A stretch of DNA of 64,000 nucleotides from Planomonospora sp. ID82291 (GCF_015711645.1 NZ_JABTEX010000003.1:310001-374000); one strand, 5' to 3'. Counted from the stretch's first letter, positions 16,218 through 25,693 are shown. Numbers and translations are program-made. Notes: generated by a model not told the origin, from the sequence alone.

Positions 16218-18214
16218 CTGAGCGCCGAGCGCCCGCCGACCAGCGGGAGCGTCACGGAGCTGTCGCCCGGCTTGACCTCCACCCGGGTCCCGGCGGGCAG
16301 GCGGAGGGTGAAGTCGCGGTCGGTGGAGATCAGCACGACGCCGATCCGGTGCCCGGCCTTGACGATGTGGTCGCTCGGCTGCAGGTCGAAGCGGAAGTCG
16401 TAGAACCGGCCCTCGCGCAGCAGTTCGGTCCGGGCGGCGGAGTGCCGGTTGCGGACGTCCAGCCAGCCCCGAGTGATGATCTTGAAGGGGGCGGTGGCGG
16501 TGACGTGCTCGGCCAGCCGGGCGCAGCCGGTGTCGCCGGGCACGCCCTGGCCGTAGCAGACCGGGGTGGCGCCGTAGGCGACCCGGCCGTAGGCGCGGGC
16601 GTCGGTGCCGTAGTCGACCAGCAGCGCCGTCAGGTACGGCGAGCGGCCGCCGGAGAAGGCGGCCTTCACCGCGACCTCCGGCGTGCCGGACAGCCGGGTG
16701 TCCTTGGCCAGCGGCGCCGACAGGTAGGCCAGCCGGTTGGGGTCGGCGGCCGTCTCGTTCTCGGCGAGCTGCTCGGCCGTGCGCGCGGGAGCGTCGGTGA
16801 ACACCTCCGTAGATTTCGCGGCGTGTCCGCGGCCGGGCCGCGGGGTCAGCGCGCCGCTGCCCCCGTTCTCACCGGCGGCCAGGGCGAAGCGCACGTCGCG
16901 GGTGCCGGGCAGCGGCCAGGCGGCGTGCTGCGCCCACTGGCCGGGCCCGTGCTCGACGTCGGCCTGCGGCTCCTCCATGATCCCGTTGGGCAGGCCGTAC
17001 AGGTGGAAGTCGAACCAGCGGTGCAGCTGGCGCAGCCACTCGGCGTTGCGGGAGGCGAAGTTGAACGGGTTGAAGTGCGCGCCCTGGTGGAGCCAGATCT
17101 TGCGCGGCACGCCCCGCCCGCCCAGCGCGTCCCACCACTGCACGGCCTGCCCGGTCTTGACGTTCCAGTCGTTGAGGCCGTGCACCAGGAACACGCTCGC
17201 CCGGACCTTCCGGACGTCCTTCAGGTAGTCGCGCTCGTCCCAGAAGCGCGTGTAGTCGCCGGTGACGCGGTCCTGGTCGTGTTCGATCCGGTCCATCAGC
17301 GCGCCGCAGGCCTCCTGGCCGTTCTCCCGGGTCAGCACGTAGCGGGCGAGCACGTCGGCGTCCTCGCCCTGGTAGCCGCCGGGCGCCACGACGCCGCCGT
17401 TCGAGCGGTAGTAGTCGTACCAGGAGGAGATGGCCGCGATCGGCACGATGGTCTTCAGGCCCTTCACCCCGGTCGCGGCGACGGCGTTGGGCAGGGTGCC
17501 GTTGTAGGAGATGCCGATCATGCCGACGTTCCCGGTCGACCAGTCGGCCCGCACCTCGTTTCCGGCCGCGTCGAAGCCCTTGGCTCGGCCGTTCAGCCAG
17601 TCGATCGCGGCCTTCGGCCCGGCGGTCTCGTTGGGCAGGCCGGTGGTCGGGCAGCCGGTGGCCCGGCCCGAGCCGAGGTTCTCCACCAACGCGACCGCGT
17701 ACCCGCGCGGGACGAAGTAGTTGTCGTAGTAGCCCGGGAAGGGGCCGGCGGCGGCGCGGGCGGCGGCCGGGTCCTCGGCCTGGCCGAACATCGTCTCGCG
17801 CAGGTCGCTGAACTTGTTGCGGCGGTACTCCATGCCGGCCGGGTCGGAGCCGTCGAGGTCGACGACGTGGTTGTCCACGTCGTTGCCGCCGGCGTAGTAG
17901 GGGCTGGCCTCCATGATGACCGGGACCTTCAGCCCGGTGGCGGTCGCCGCCGGGCGCATGATGTCGACGGCGACCCGGTCGGGGCGGCCGTCGGCGTCGC
18001 TGTCGGTCCCGGCGACCTCCACGAACACGGTCTCGGTCAGCGCGTCGGCGCGCGAGTGGACCGGTTGGGTCTCACCGTTCTCGATCGGCGCGGACGGCAG
18101 GGGTGGTGGGGTGGGCGTGGACGACGCCGACGCGGCGGGGGCGGCCGCCGCCGGCAGGGCGCCTGTGGGCACGGCCACCGCCAGGGCGAGCAGGAGGTGT
18201 TTCCATCTGGTCAT
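16214..18214 (-). CDS. secreted S15-family Xaa-Pro dipeptidyl-peptidase-like hydrolase
   Basis: 666 residues. The signal peptide is MTRWKHLLLALAVAVPTGAL with AAA cleavage near 30. The catalytic triad fits the S15 alpha/beta-hydrolase: serine S236 in GMIGISYNGT, aspartate D349 in VHGLNDWNVK, histidine H380 in LHQGAHFNP. After residue 430 comes the beta-sandwich C-terminal domain of the PepX family (PF08530-like). It would cleave X-Pro dipeptides from peptides outside the cell. ATG at 18214 is chosen for the signal peptide and an upstream GGAG; a long dyad sits just 5' of it. Confidence 0.92.
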   Translation of the reverse strand: MTRWKHLLLALAVAVPTGALPAAAAPAASASSTPTPPPLPSAPIENGETQPVHSRADALTETVFVEVAGTDSDADGRPDRVAVDIMRPAATATGLKVPVIMEASPYYAGGNDVDNHVVDLDGSDPAGMEYRRNKFSDLRETMFGQAEDPAAARAAAGPFPGYYDNYFVPRGYAVALVENLGSGRATGCPTTGLPNETAGPKAAIDWLNGRAKGFDAAGNEVRADWSTGNVGMIGISYNGTLPNAVAATGVKGLKTIVPIAAISSWYDYYRSNGGVVAPGGYQGEDADVLARYVLTRENGQEACGALMDRIEHDQDRVTGDYTRFWDERDYLKDVRKVRASVFLVHGLNDWNVKTGQAVQWWDALGGRGVPRKIWLHQGAHFNPFNFASRNAEWLRQLHRWFDFHLYGLPNGIMEEPQADVEHGPGQWAQHAAWPLPGTRDVRFALAAGENGGSGALTPRPGRGHAAKSTEVFTDAPARTAEQLAENETAADPNRLAYLSAPLAKDTRLSGTPEVAVKAAFSGGRSPYLTALLVDYGTDARAYGRVAYGATPVCYGQGVPGDTGCARLAEHVTATAPFKIITRGWLDVRNRHSAARTELLREGRFYDFRFDLQPSDHIVKAGHRIGVVLISTDRDFTLRLPAGTRVEVKPGDSSVTLPLVGGRSALR

Positions 18215-18230
18215 GGGGGGTGCTCCGAAA

Positions 18231-18269
18231 GCCGATGGAGATTTGACGACTGCCGTCAATCTCCACGGC
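18231..18269 (-). promoter_or_regulatory. long interrupted dyad upstream of the secreted peptidase
   Basis: GCCG-a-TGGAGATT-t-GACG pairs with CGTC-AATCTCCA-CGGC: 16 base pairs with two single-base bulges and a 5-nt loop, 17 nt before the ATG at 18214. It may be an operator or a 5'-leader hairpin of the peptidase mRNA. Confidence 0.6.
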
Positions 18270-18394
18270 CGGATCTCCTCCCGCAAGATCCAGGATGTAA
18301 CGAATCACGTGCCGCCGGGGGTTTCCGGTCCGCCCCCGCGCAGCGACCGCCGTCCGCACGGAGCCGGAGTCCTGGAGCCGCGGACCGCGGGACC

Positions 18395-20020
18395 TCACAC
18401 GGTGCGGAACTGCGAGACGAGGTCGCGCAGGTCCGCCGCCATCCGGGACAGCTCCCTGGCGGTGTCGGCCGCCTGGACCGCGCTGGTGGTCGTCTCGGAC
18501 GTGGCCGTCGCCACCTCGGAGATGTTCGTGGAGATCTCCTGGGAGCCCAGGGAGACCGCCATGACGTTGCGGACCATCTCGCTGGTGGTCACGCTCTGGG
18601 TGCCCACCGCTTCGGCGACCGCCTCCTGCAGGGAGTCGATCCGCTGGACGATGCCGGTGATCTCGCGGATCGTCTGCGACACCGCCTCCGCGTCCGAGCG
18701 CGCCGCGGCGACGCGGCCGACGATGTCCTCGGTCGCCTCGGCGGTCTGGCGTGCGAGCTCCTTGACCTCGCCGGCCACGACGGCGAAGCCCTTTCCGGCC
18801 GAGCCCGCACGGGCGGCCTCGATGGTGGCGTTGAGGGCGAGCAGGTTGGTCTGTTCCGCGATGGAGGTGATGAAGGCGACGACCTGGCCGATCTTCTGGC
18901 TGGAGGCGCTGAGCCGCTCGACCGTGTTCTCGGCCGCGCCGGCCGCGGTCACCGCGTCGGCGGCGACCCTGCTCGCGCCGGCGGTGCTCTCGGCGACCGC
19001 GTTGATGGTGCTGGTGAGCTCTTCACCGGCCGCGGCGATGGTGGCGATGTTCACGTTGATCTCCTCGGCCGCCGCGGACACGGCCTGGGAGCGGGTCGAG
19101 GACTGCTGCGCCCCGTCGGACATGCCCGCCGCGACGGTCGACAGCGACGCGGAGGAGGCGCTGAGCCGCCGGGCGCTGTCGGTGATCGCACCGATCAGGG
19201 TGTTGAGCCTGGCGATGGACGTGTCGACCGCCTCGCCGATCTGGCCGACCTCGTCGGCTCCGGCGACGTCCGACGTCTGGTCCAGACGGCCGTCGGCGAG
19301 ACCGCGGATGATCTCGGCGACGCGGACGAGGGGACGGGCGATGGCGCGGCTCAGGGCGAGGGCGAGGACGAGCGCGAGGAGCACCGCCAGCAGGCTCAGC
19401 CCGACGATGATGAGGCGGGCCTGCTCGGCGGCCTCGACCGCGCCGTCGCGGGACGCCTTGGCCTCGGCCATCACCACCGCCTTGAGCTCTGCCAGCTGAC
19501 CGCGTGCGGCGTGCGCCAACGGCTCCACCTCGGTGTTCCGCAGGACCGTGAAGGCGTAGTTCATGCCGTTGCCGGCGAACGGGTCCAGCCGGGCACGCTG
19601 GGTGCGCCAGGCCTTCAGATTCGCCTCGAAGGAGGTCCGCACCTTCTCCGGGAGATCGGCGTTGGTGCCGATGAACTCCGCCCACCGCGCGTCGAGGCCG
19701 GCGTCGGTGGCCGCCGACCGCTTCTGCACCTTCTCCAACTGGGATGTGTCGGGCGAGAGGGCGATCTCGGACATGTCCGCGGAGATCGCGTAGAAGTCGG
19801 CGGTGATGGCTCCCACGAGGTCGACCGAGCGCAGGCCGTCATGGTAGAGCGACTCCATCCGCGCCTCGGACTGGTTCAGCTTGACGATGCTGATGTAGCC
19901 GATGCCGGCCATCAGCAGGCAGACGGCGAGGAAGGCGCTCAGCAGCTTCCTGCCGACCGACCAGTCGCGCAGGGACGACAGGGCGGTGCGCTTGCGGGTC
20001 GTGCGAGGCGTGGCGGACAT
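18395..20020 (-). CDS. methyl-accepting chemotaxis protein
   Basis: 541 residues. TM1 is at about 27-47 ([20 protein letters not shown]) and is followed by a four-helix-bundle ligand domain to about 200. TM2 is at 203-225 ([20 protein letters not shown]), then HAMP ([20 protein letters not shown]). The coiled-coil signalling domain has the highly conserved hairpin tip [24 protein letters not shown]-type sequence, here intact. It is a complete chemoreceptor. ATG at 20020 follows GAAGGA. Directly upstream on the same strand is an orphan solute-binding lipoprotein, 44 bp away, which may present ligand to it. No cheA/cheW is in the window. Confidence 0.93.
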   Translation of the reverse strand: MSATPRTTRKRTALSSLRDWSVGRKLLSAFLAVCLLMAGIGYISIVKLNQSEARMESLYHDGLRSVDLVGAITADFYAISADMSEIALSPDTSQLEKVQKRSAATDAGLDARWAEFIGTNADLPEKVRTSFEANLKAWRTQRARLDPFAGNGMNYAFTVLRNTEVEPLAHAARGQLAELKAVVMAEAKASRDGAVEAAEQARLIIVGLSLLAVLLALVLALALSRAIARPLVRVAEIIRGLADGRLDQTSDVAGADEVGQIGEAVDTSIARLNTLIGAITDSARRLSASSASLSTVAAGMSDGAQQSSTRSQAVSAAAEEINVNIATIAAAGEELTSTINAVAESTAGASRVAADAVTAAGAAENTVERLSASSQKIGQVVAFITSIAEQTNLLALNATIEAARAGSAGKGFAVVAGEVKELARQTAEATEDIVGRVAAARSDAEAVSQTIREITGIVQRIDSLQEAVAEAVGTQSVTTSEMVRNVMAVSLGSQEISTNISEVATATSETTTSAVQAADTARELSRMAADLRDLVSQFRTV

Positions 20021-20064
20021 GGCGGTCCTTCGGTCCGGAGCGGTGGGAGGCGGTCGGCGGGCGG

Positions 20065-21429
20065 TCAGGAGGACCTGTGGATCAGCGCGACTTCCGACGC
20101 CATGGACTGTCCCTGGTTCAGAACGGCCCTCACCGTCGTGGTCCCCTCGAAGGCGTCGGCCAGGTTGTGGCTGATGCGCGTCGCCAGGTCGGCGAACTCG
20201 GGAATGGCGACGAACTGGATGCCGGCGGCCGGGCGCGGCTGCAGGCCCGGGTTCACCGGGTCCGCCTCCTGGATGGCCTTGAGGGTGATGTCGCCGAACG
20301 CGGCGGACGCCTGCCGGTACTCCGGCAGGGAGTACGTGCTGGCCCGTTTCCCCGAGGGCACCCGGGACCAGCCGAGCGTCTCGCCGACCAGCCGCTCGTA
20401 CTCCTTGCCGGTGGCCCACTTGACGAAGGTCGCGGCGTCCTCGGTGTTCTTCGACGCCGACGGGACGGACAACGCCCAGGTCCACAGCCAGCCGGAGGAC
20501 TTCGTGCGCTCGACGGGCGCGTACACGTAACCGACCTTGCCGACCACCCGGCTGGTCGAGCCGTCCTCGAGCAGCCCCGCGGCGGAGGTGGCGTCGTACC
20601 ACATCGCGACCTTGCCGCCGCCCATCGCCTCCAGGCACTCGGCGAACCCGGCCTCGGCCGGGTCCGGCTGGCCGTGGGCGCGGACGAGGTCCACGTAGAA
20701 CTCGGCCGCCTCGACGAAGGCCGGGGAGTTCACCCGCGCCTTCCAGTCCTCGTCGAACCAGGTGCCGCCGAAGGTGTTGACGACGGTCGTCATCGGGGCG
20801 AACACCTGTCCCCAGCTGGGGAGACCGCGCAGGCAGATGCCCTTCATCCCGGGCCTGGACCCGTCCGCCTTCGCCGCGAGGTCGGCGACCTGCCGCCAGG
20901 TGGGGCGCTCGGGCATCCTCAGGCCCTCGGCCGCGAAGACGTCCTTGCGGTACATCAGCATGGACGACTCGCCGTAGAAGGGAACGGCGTACAGCTTCCC
21001 GTCGGAGCCGGTCAGCGACTGCACCATCGGCGCGAGCAGGTCACCGGCGTCGTAGGCGGCGTCGCCCTCCGTGGTGCTCGACAGCTCGTGGAGCCATCCC
21101 CGGCTCGCCCAGATGGGGGCTTCGTACGCGCCGATCGTGGCCACGTCGTACACGCCGCTCTGCGTGGCGACGTCCTGGGTGATCTTCTCCCGGACGTCGG
21201 CCTCACCGGCCAGGGTGAGGTTGACCTTGATCCCGGTCTTCTTGGTGAAGTGCTCGTCCACCAGCTCGGCGAGGTCCTTCATCTGCGGGTTGTCCGTCAT
21301 GATGACGTTGATCGAACGGGCCGCCGCGGTCGCCGTCCCACCCTGTTCGGCGTCACCGCAGCCGGTCAGGGCCACCAGCCCCGTGACGGCGGTGACGCCG
21401 ACGAGCGATCTGATCCGGTGACGTGCCAT
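20065..21429 (-). CDS. extracellular solute-binding lipoprotein (ABC family 1), orphan
   Basis: 454 residues. Lipoprotein signal peptide with lipobox LTGC (C24). The mature protein has the family-1 binding fold: [77 protein letters not shown], all typical of mannitol/sorbitol-type binding proteins. No permease or ATPase gene is nearby, while the chemoreceptor gene follows 44 bp downstream on the same strand. This suggests a sensing role, with the loaded binding protein docking to the chemoreceptor. A transport role with distant permeases remains possible. Confidence 0.9.
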   Translation of the reverse strand: MARHRIRSLVGVTAVTGLVALTGCGDAEQGGTATAAARSINVIMTDNPQMKDLAELVDEHFTKKTGIKVNLTLAGEADVREKITQDVATQSGVYDVATIGAYEAPIWASRGWLHELSSTTEGDAAYDAGDLLAPMVQSLTGSDGKLYAVPFYGESSMLMYRKDVFAAEGLRMPERPTWRQVADLAAKADGSRPGMKGICLRGLPSWGQVFAPMTTVVNTFGGTWFDEDWKARVNSPAFVEAAEFYVDLVRAHGQPDPAEAGFAECLEAMGGGKVAMWYDATSAAGLLEDGSTSRVVGKVGYVYAPVERTKSSGWLWTWALSVPSASKNTEDAATFVKWATGKEYERLVGETLGWSRVPSGKRASTYSLPEYRQASAAFGDITLKAIQEADPVNPGLQPRPAAGIQFVAIPEFADLATRISHNLADAFEGTTTVRAVLNQGQSMASEVALIHRSS

Positions 21430-21620
21430 GGCGACCTGCTTCCGATGAATGGCCTGCGGTCACACGTCCGGCGGGCCCCATGCGTCTTCCATCGGTTGAT
21501 CGCACACCCACTTGAGGACACCCGGGTCCGTGATGCGCGGCCGATGCGCCGGGAACAGGAGACCCGCCCTCCCGGGGAATCCCGTACGGGGGACCGCTCC
21601 CCCTCTGGCAGGCTGGACCC

Positions 21621-22280
21621 GTGAGCATGCGGTTCGTCCCGGATCATCTGGTGCTGTCGGTGGTGGTCGGCTCCCGCGCGTACGGGCTGGAGACCGAGGA
21701 GTCCGACGTGGACCGGCGCGGCGTCTTCGCCGCGCCCACCCCGCTGTTCTGGCGGCTGGACAAGCCGCCGACCCACGTCGACGGACCGCTGCCCGAGCAG
21801 TTCTCCTGGGAGGTCGAGCGGTTCTGCGCGCTGGCGCTGGAGGCCAACCCCACGGTCCTGGAGTGCCTGTGGTCGCCGGTCGTCGAACGCGCCGCCCCGG
21901 CGGGCCGCGACCTGCTCGCGCTGCGGCGGGCGTTCCTGTCCCGGCGCGCCCGCGAGACGTTCACCGGCTACGCCGACGCCCAGTTCCGCAGGCTCGACCC
22001 GGAGCGGCCGAAGTGGAAGCAGGCCATGCACATGATCAGGCTGATGATCAGCGGGCTGCATCTGGTCCGCGAGGGCGAGCCGCTGGTGCGGATGGACGGG
22101 CACCGCGACCGGCTGCTGGCGCTGCGGCGGGGCGAGATCCCGTGGCCGGAGGTGGAGCGCTGGCGCGCCGAGCTGCGCTCCGCCCTCACCGCCCTCGGCG
22201 ACCGGAGCGCCCTGCCCGAGCACCCCGACCGCCGCGCCGTCGACGACTACCTGACCACCGTACGGAAGGCCCTGCTGTGA
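21621..22280 (+). CDS. nucleotidyltransferase-fold protein (RlaP/PF10127-like), first of a pair
   Basis: 219 residues, GTG start (an ATG lies two codons on). VVVGSRAYGLETEESDVDRRGVF is the nucleotidyltransferase core: G-S at the start of the helix and D-x-D metal ligands. The following EQFSWEVERFCALALEANPT and LECLWSP are the pattern of the PF10127 group of predicted nucleotidyltransferases that often lie beside RNA-repair genes. The substrate is unknown. The stop overlaps the next gene's GTG. A deleted partial copy of this gene lies at 24228-24336. Confidence 0.82.
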   Translation: MSMRFVPDHLVLSVVVGSRAYGLETEESDVDRRGVFAAPTPLFWRLDKPPTHVDGPLPEQFSWEVERFCALALEANPTVLECLWSPVVERAAPAGRDLLALRRAFLSRRARETFTGYADAQFRRLDPERPKWKQAMHMIRLMISGLHLVREGEPLVRMDGHRDRLLALRRGEIPWPEVERWRAELRSALTALGDRSALPEHPDRRAVDDYLTTVRKALL

Positions 22281-23095
22281 CCGCGACGCTCCCCGCCTGG
22301 CTGCCGGAGATCGCCGCCGAGCAGCCGCACGCCCTGGCCTTCGCCACGGTCAGCGGCGCGCACCTGTACGGCTTCCCCTCCGACGACTCCGACGTCGACC
22401 TGCGCGGCGTGCACGTCCTGCCGCCGGAGCAGGTCGTCGGCCTGCGCACCGGGCCCGAGACCGTCTCCCGCTCCTGGACGCGCCGGGGCGTCGAGGTGGA
22501 CCTCGTCACCCACGACCTGGCCAAGTTCTGCCGCCTGCTGCTGCGCCGCAACGGCTACGTCCTGGAGCAGCTCCTCTCGCCACTGGTGGTCGCCACCTCG
22601 TCGGTCCACGAGGAGCTGGCCGCCGCCGCGCCGGGCTGCCTCACCCGCCACCACGCCCACCACTACCTGGGCTTCGCGCGCACCCAGTGGCGCCTGTTCG
22701 AGCGGTCCGGCGAGCTCAAGCCGCTGCTGTACACCTTCCGCGTGCTGCTCACCGGCATCCACCTGATGCGCACCGGCACGCTCGTGGCCGACCTCACCCG
22801 CCTCGGCGGCGGCCCGCCGTACCTGGGGGAGCTGATGGCGGCCAAGCGCGCCGCCGAGCACGGGGCGCTGCCGTCCGGCGCTCCGGAGCGCCCGCGGCTG
22901 GAGCGCGACGTCGCCCGGCTGACGGCCGATCTGGAGGCGGCCCGGGACGCCTCGCGCCTGCCGGAGGCCGCCACCGCGGACGGCGTCCTGCACGACCTGG
23001 TCGTCCGCACCCGCCTGGCGGCCGGGGCCGGGCCCCCTCCAAGCCGACTCCCCGGCCGTGACGCGACCGTCTCGCAGGAGCGCGGCCTGCGCTGA
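22277..23095 (+). CDS. nucleotidyltransferase-fold protein (PF10127-like), second of a pair
   Basis: 272 residues, GTG start overlapping the previous stop by 4 bp. ATVSGAHLYGFPSDDSDVDL, RGVHVLPPEQVVGL is the core motif with D-x-D, here with S-G instead of the usual G-S. EVDLVTHDLAKFCRLLLRRN supplies the third acidic strand (E-V-D). LEQLLSP and KPLLYTFRVLLTGIHLMRTG follow as in the family. It is clearly a distant paralogue of its upstream partner; the two overlapping genes probably make proteins that work together. Confidence 0.82.
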   Translation: MTATLPAWLPEIAAEQPHALAFATVSGAHLYGFPSDDSDVDLRGVHVLPPEQVVGLRTGPETVSRSWTRRGVEVDLVTHDLAKFCRLLLRRNGYVLEQLLSPLVVATSSVHEELAAAAPGCLTRHHAHHYLGFARTQWRLFERSGELKPLLYTFRVLLTGIHLMRTGTLVADLTRLGGGPPYLGELMAAKRAAEHGALPSGAPERPRLERDVARLTADLEAARDASRLPEAATADGVLHDLVVRTRLAAGAGPPPSRLPGRDATVSQERGLR

Positions 23096-23137
23096 TGTCG
23101 ATGTGCTGCAATCGGCGCCGTGGGCCATGGTGGACGT

Positions 23138-24214
23138 ATGAGCGATCGACAGGCCGCTGCCGGCCGGAGCCCGGACGGCCCGCAGCATGGTCACCACCAC
23201 GGGCACGGGCACGGGCACGGGCACGGGCACGGGCAGGCAGGGGTCTGGGCGAGGATCACGCACCTGCTCCGGCCGCACGCCCACGATGCCTCCGACAGGA
23301 TCGACACGGCGCTGGAGTCCAGCGCCGAGGGCATGCGGGCGCTGTGGATCTCGCTGGGGGTGCTCGGCCTGACCGCGGCGGTCCAGGCCGCCATCGTGGC
23401 GCTGTCGGGGTCGGTGGCGCTGCTGGGCGACACCGTGCACAACGCCGCCGACGCCCTGACGGCGGTGCCGCTGGGGATCGCGTTCCTGCTGGGCCGCCGT
23501 GCGCCGGACCACCGCTACACCTACGGGTACGGCCGGGCCGAGGACCTGGCCGGGATCGTCATCGTGCTGGTGATCGCGGCCTCGGCTATCACCGCCGGGT
23601 GGACCGCGGTCGACCGGCTGGTCCATCCTCGGCCGGTCGCGCACCTGGGGGCGGTCGCGGCCGCGGGACTGGCCGGGTTCGCCGGAAACGAGCTGGTGGC
23701 CCGCTACCGCATCCGCGTCGGCCGCAGGATCGGCTCGGCGGCGCTGGTCGCCGACGGCCTGCACGCCCGCGCCGACGGGTTCACCTCCCTGGCGGTCCTG
23801 ATCGGCGCCGGCGGCGCCGCGGCGGGCTGGGACCGGGCCGACCCGGTGGTCGGCCTGCTGATCGCCGCGGCGATCGCGGGCGTGCTGGCGCAGGCCTCCC
23901 GGCAGATCTGCCACCGGCTGATGGACGCGGTCGACCCCGCCGTGACCGCCCGGGCGCGGGCGGCGCTGTGCGCCACCGGCGGGGTCCTGCAGGTGGGGCG
24001 GGTCCGGCTGCGGTGGGTCGGTCACCGGCTGGAGGCCGACTGCCAGATCGTGGTGGACCACACCCTGTCGGTGGTCGCCGCCCACCGGGTCGCGGTCGCG
24101 GCCGAGCACGCCCTGCTGCACGCGCTGCCCCGGCTGGCCGCCGCCACGGTGCACACCGACCCCCGGCCGGTGGACGGTGCCGACCACCACGCCCTGCTCG
24201 CCGGCCACCGGTGA
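23138..24214 (+). CDS. cation diffusion facilitator (zinc/cobalt-type exporter) with His-rich N-terminus
   Basis: 358 residues, six TM helices. TM2 has LLGDTVHNAADALTAVPLGI (H-x3-D metal site) and TM5 ADGLHARADGFTSLAVL (second H-x3-D). The cytoplasmic C-terminal domain (VLQVGRVRLRWVGHRLEAD) is present. The N-terminus has a (HG)n run, HHHGHGHGHGHGHG, that would bind metal. ATG at 23138 has GGTGGA at correct spacing. It would pump Zn2+ or related ions out in exchange for protons. No regulator is adjacent. Confidence 0.92.
   Translation: MSDRQAAAGRSPDGPQHGHHHGHGHGHGHGHGQAGVWARITHLLRPHAHDASDRIDTALESSAEGMRALWISLGVLGLTAAVQAAIVALSGSVALLGDTVHNAADALTAVPLGIAFLLGRRAPDHRYTYGYGRAEDLAGIVIVLVIAASAITAGWTAVDRLVHPRPVAHLGAVAAAGLAGFAGNELVARYRIRVGRRIGSAALVADGLHARADGFTSLAVLIGAGGAAAGWDRADPVVGLLIAAAIAGVLAQASRQICHRLMDAVDPAVTARARAALCATGGVLQVGRVRLRWVGHRLEADCQIVVDHTLSVVAAHRVAVAAEHALLHALPRLAAATVHTDPRPVDGADHHALLAGHR
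23201..23236 (+). repeat. hexamer repeat coding for the His-Gly run
   Basis: GGGCAC is repeated five times, then GGGCAG, inside the CDF gene. It encodes alternating glycine and histidine. In-frame length change by slippage would alter the number of metal-binding histidines without breaking the gene. Confidence 0.9.
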
Positions 24215-24227
24215 ACGCCGACACCGT

Positions 24228-24336
24228 GGGGGACCGCTCCCCCGCTGAGGGCTGGACCCGTGAGCAGGCGGAACGCGCCGCCCCGGCGGGCCGCGACCTG
24301 CTCGCGCTACGGCGGGGCGAGATCCCGTGGCCTCCC
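24228..24336 (+). pseudogene. internally deleted partial copy of the nucleotidyltransferase gene
   Basis: Three blocks of the gene at 21621 reappear in order. The first is its promoter-proximal part (GGGGGACCGCTCCCCC and GGCTGGACCCGTGAGCA). The second is the 42-bp block GAACGCGCCGCCCCGGCGGG to CTCGCGCT (from about 21886). The third is GCGGCGGGGCGAGATCCCGT (from about 22120). The last join falls at CTGCTSGCGCTGCGGCGGG, a direct repeat present at both places in the parent gene. In the copy, residues AERAAPAGRDLLALRR lead straight to GEIPWP. It is a non-functional duplicate. Confidence 0.85.
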
Positions 24337-24482
24337 CTGGCCGGCTTCGACCCCGTGATACCGGTGGGCGAGGCGAGCGACCCGCCTGCCGAAGCGGAAT
24401 CGTCCTTCGACGTGATCCTCGGTCTCGTCCTCCTGCAGCCGGCCCGCGCCTGCACCGAACCCCGCACAAGAAGGCACCTCGC

Positions 24483-24980
24483 ATGGAAACGCCATGGCAG
24501 TCGTATCAGCGTGTCGAGTTCACCCAGCAGCCTCCGGAAGCCTCGTTGAACGGGATGGCGCTCCCACTGGCCGGCAGCGACTGGGAAGCGGTCAGCGGCG
24601 TCCCGGCCGCACCTGCTCCCACCGCTCTCGCATGGCCGGCCGCGCACCGCCTTCAGGGGCCGGCCGAGTTGACGCTGGAAACCACCGCCCAGCCGTTGTC
24701 CGTAAGCGTCATGACGTTCGACGCCGTGGGCGCTGACGGCATCCCGACCAGCAGGGTCGACCGGTGGACCTGCAGCAGGCTTCAGCCGGTGGACGGCTGC
24801 GGTTTCCACGCGCTGGAGGACGGCACGCACGCGGTCTCCCTGCCCGCCGCCCTGTTCGCCGACGACAAGGCCGTCTGGCACACGATCCAGGTGTTCTGGG
24901 ACGTCCCCTTCCCCGTGCGGCACCCGGACCATGAAGATCGCGCCTCGTGCACCGCGGTCTGGCTGTTCCGGCACGCTTGA
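24483..24980 (+). CDS. hypothetical protein (165 aa), no recognised family
   Basis: A soluble protein with no signal peptide or membrane helix. It is rich in tryptophan and mixed strands (WQSYQRVEFTQQPP, LSVSVMTFDAVGADGIPT, VWHTIQVFWDVPFPVR). Four cysteines are spread through it. ATG at 24483 has AAGG 8-11 bases upstream. The 5' flank contains the deleted nucleotidyltransferase copy, and the 3' flank the broken phosphotransferase, so the gene sits between two pieces of decayed DNA and may be a recent arrival. No function is proposed. Confidence 0.55.
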   Translation: METPWQSYQRVEFTQQPPEASLNGMALPLAGSDWEAVSGVPAAPAPTALAWPAAHRLQGPAELTLETTAQPLSVSVMTFDAVGADGIPTSRVDRWTCSRLQPVDGCGFHALEDGTHAVSLPAALFADDKAVWHTIQVFWDVPFPVRHPDHEDRASCTAVWLFRHA

Positions 24981-25105
24981 ACTCCGAAGCGCCGGCGGTG
25001 CGCAGCGGCGCCGGACATCGCCCACGACCCACTCCTGGCACGGTGCTCTGTGACGCGCGGCGCTGTTCGGCAGGGTTTCAGCGGCGTTATCTGGCGTCGA
25101 TACGC

Positions 25106-25636
25106 TTCGCGGAATGCGGAGGACCGCTCGCCGACCACACCGAGGGGTTCGCCAGGCAGCTCGCCGAGGCCACCGAGAGGGGACTGATTCCCGACCCGGA
25201 CGCCGTACGCGCGATCTGGGACGATGCCGCCGCCGCGCCCGGCTGAACCGGCCCGGCGTTATGGCTGCACGGCGACCTGCATCCGGCCAGCGTCCTGACC
25301 GCGGACGGCACCATCTGCGCGGTGATCGACTTCGGTGACCTGCGTGCGGGCGATCCGGCCTGCGACCTCGCCGCCGCCTGGATCATGCTGCCGGACGGCG
25401 CCGTCGGCCACTTCCGCTTCGCCTACCGGCCAGCCCTGGACGACGCGACCCTGCGCCGCGCCCGTGGATGGGCGGTGGGACGCGCCCTCAGCGGCATCCT
25501 CATCGGCGAGGCCGGCGTCCGCGGCCGCCCAGGCGGCAAGGCCACGTGGGGCCCGCCCGCCCGCGCGGCGCTGCGGCGCCTCATCGGCCTTCCGGTAGCC
25601 CGGCCGAACGGGGTGGGAAAGCGCTGCGCACCGTGA
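25106..25636 (+). pseudogene. broken aminoglycoside-phosphotransferase-like gene
   Basis: One frame reads GGPLADHTEGFARQLAEATE, VRAIWDDAAAAPG, stop (TGA 25244-25246), then TGPALWLHGDLHPASVLTAD, CAVIDFGDLRAGDPACDLAA, RRARGWAVGRALSGILIG. The order is that of APH/choline-kinase-type phosphotransferases. The stop replaces the tryptophan usual at that point (APxW), so a single TGG to TGA change explains it. Two more defects are visible: the first 130 or so residues (N-lobe) are missing, and the catalytic-loop asparagine of HGDLHPxN is serine. The DFG motif is intact. Not functional. Confidence 0.8.
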
Positions 25637-25693
25637 TCCGATCACCGTCCGCCACAGCGGTGCATCCCGAACACGCCCCCAGATGCGAACCGG

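Noticed and set aside
16154-20530. Very long open frame (over 1400 codons) on the plus strand
   Set aside because: It runs antisense to the S15 peptidase and chemoreceptor genes, both of which have clear domains. Long antisense frames are normal at this GC content.
23201-23236. Hexamer run as a separate repeat element
   Set aside because: It is coding and explained by the His-Gly metal-binding run of the CDF protein.
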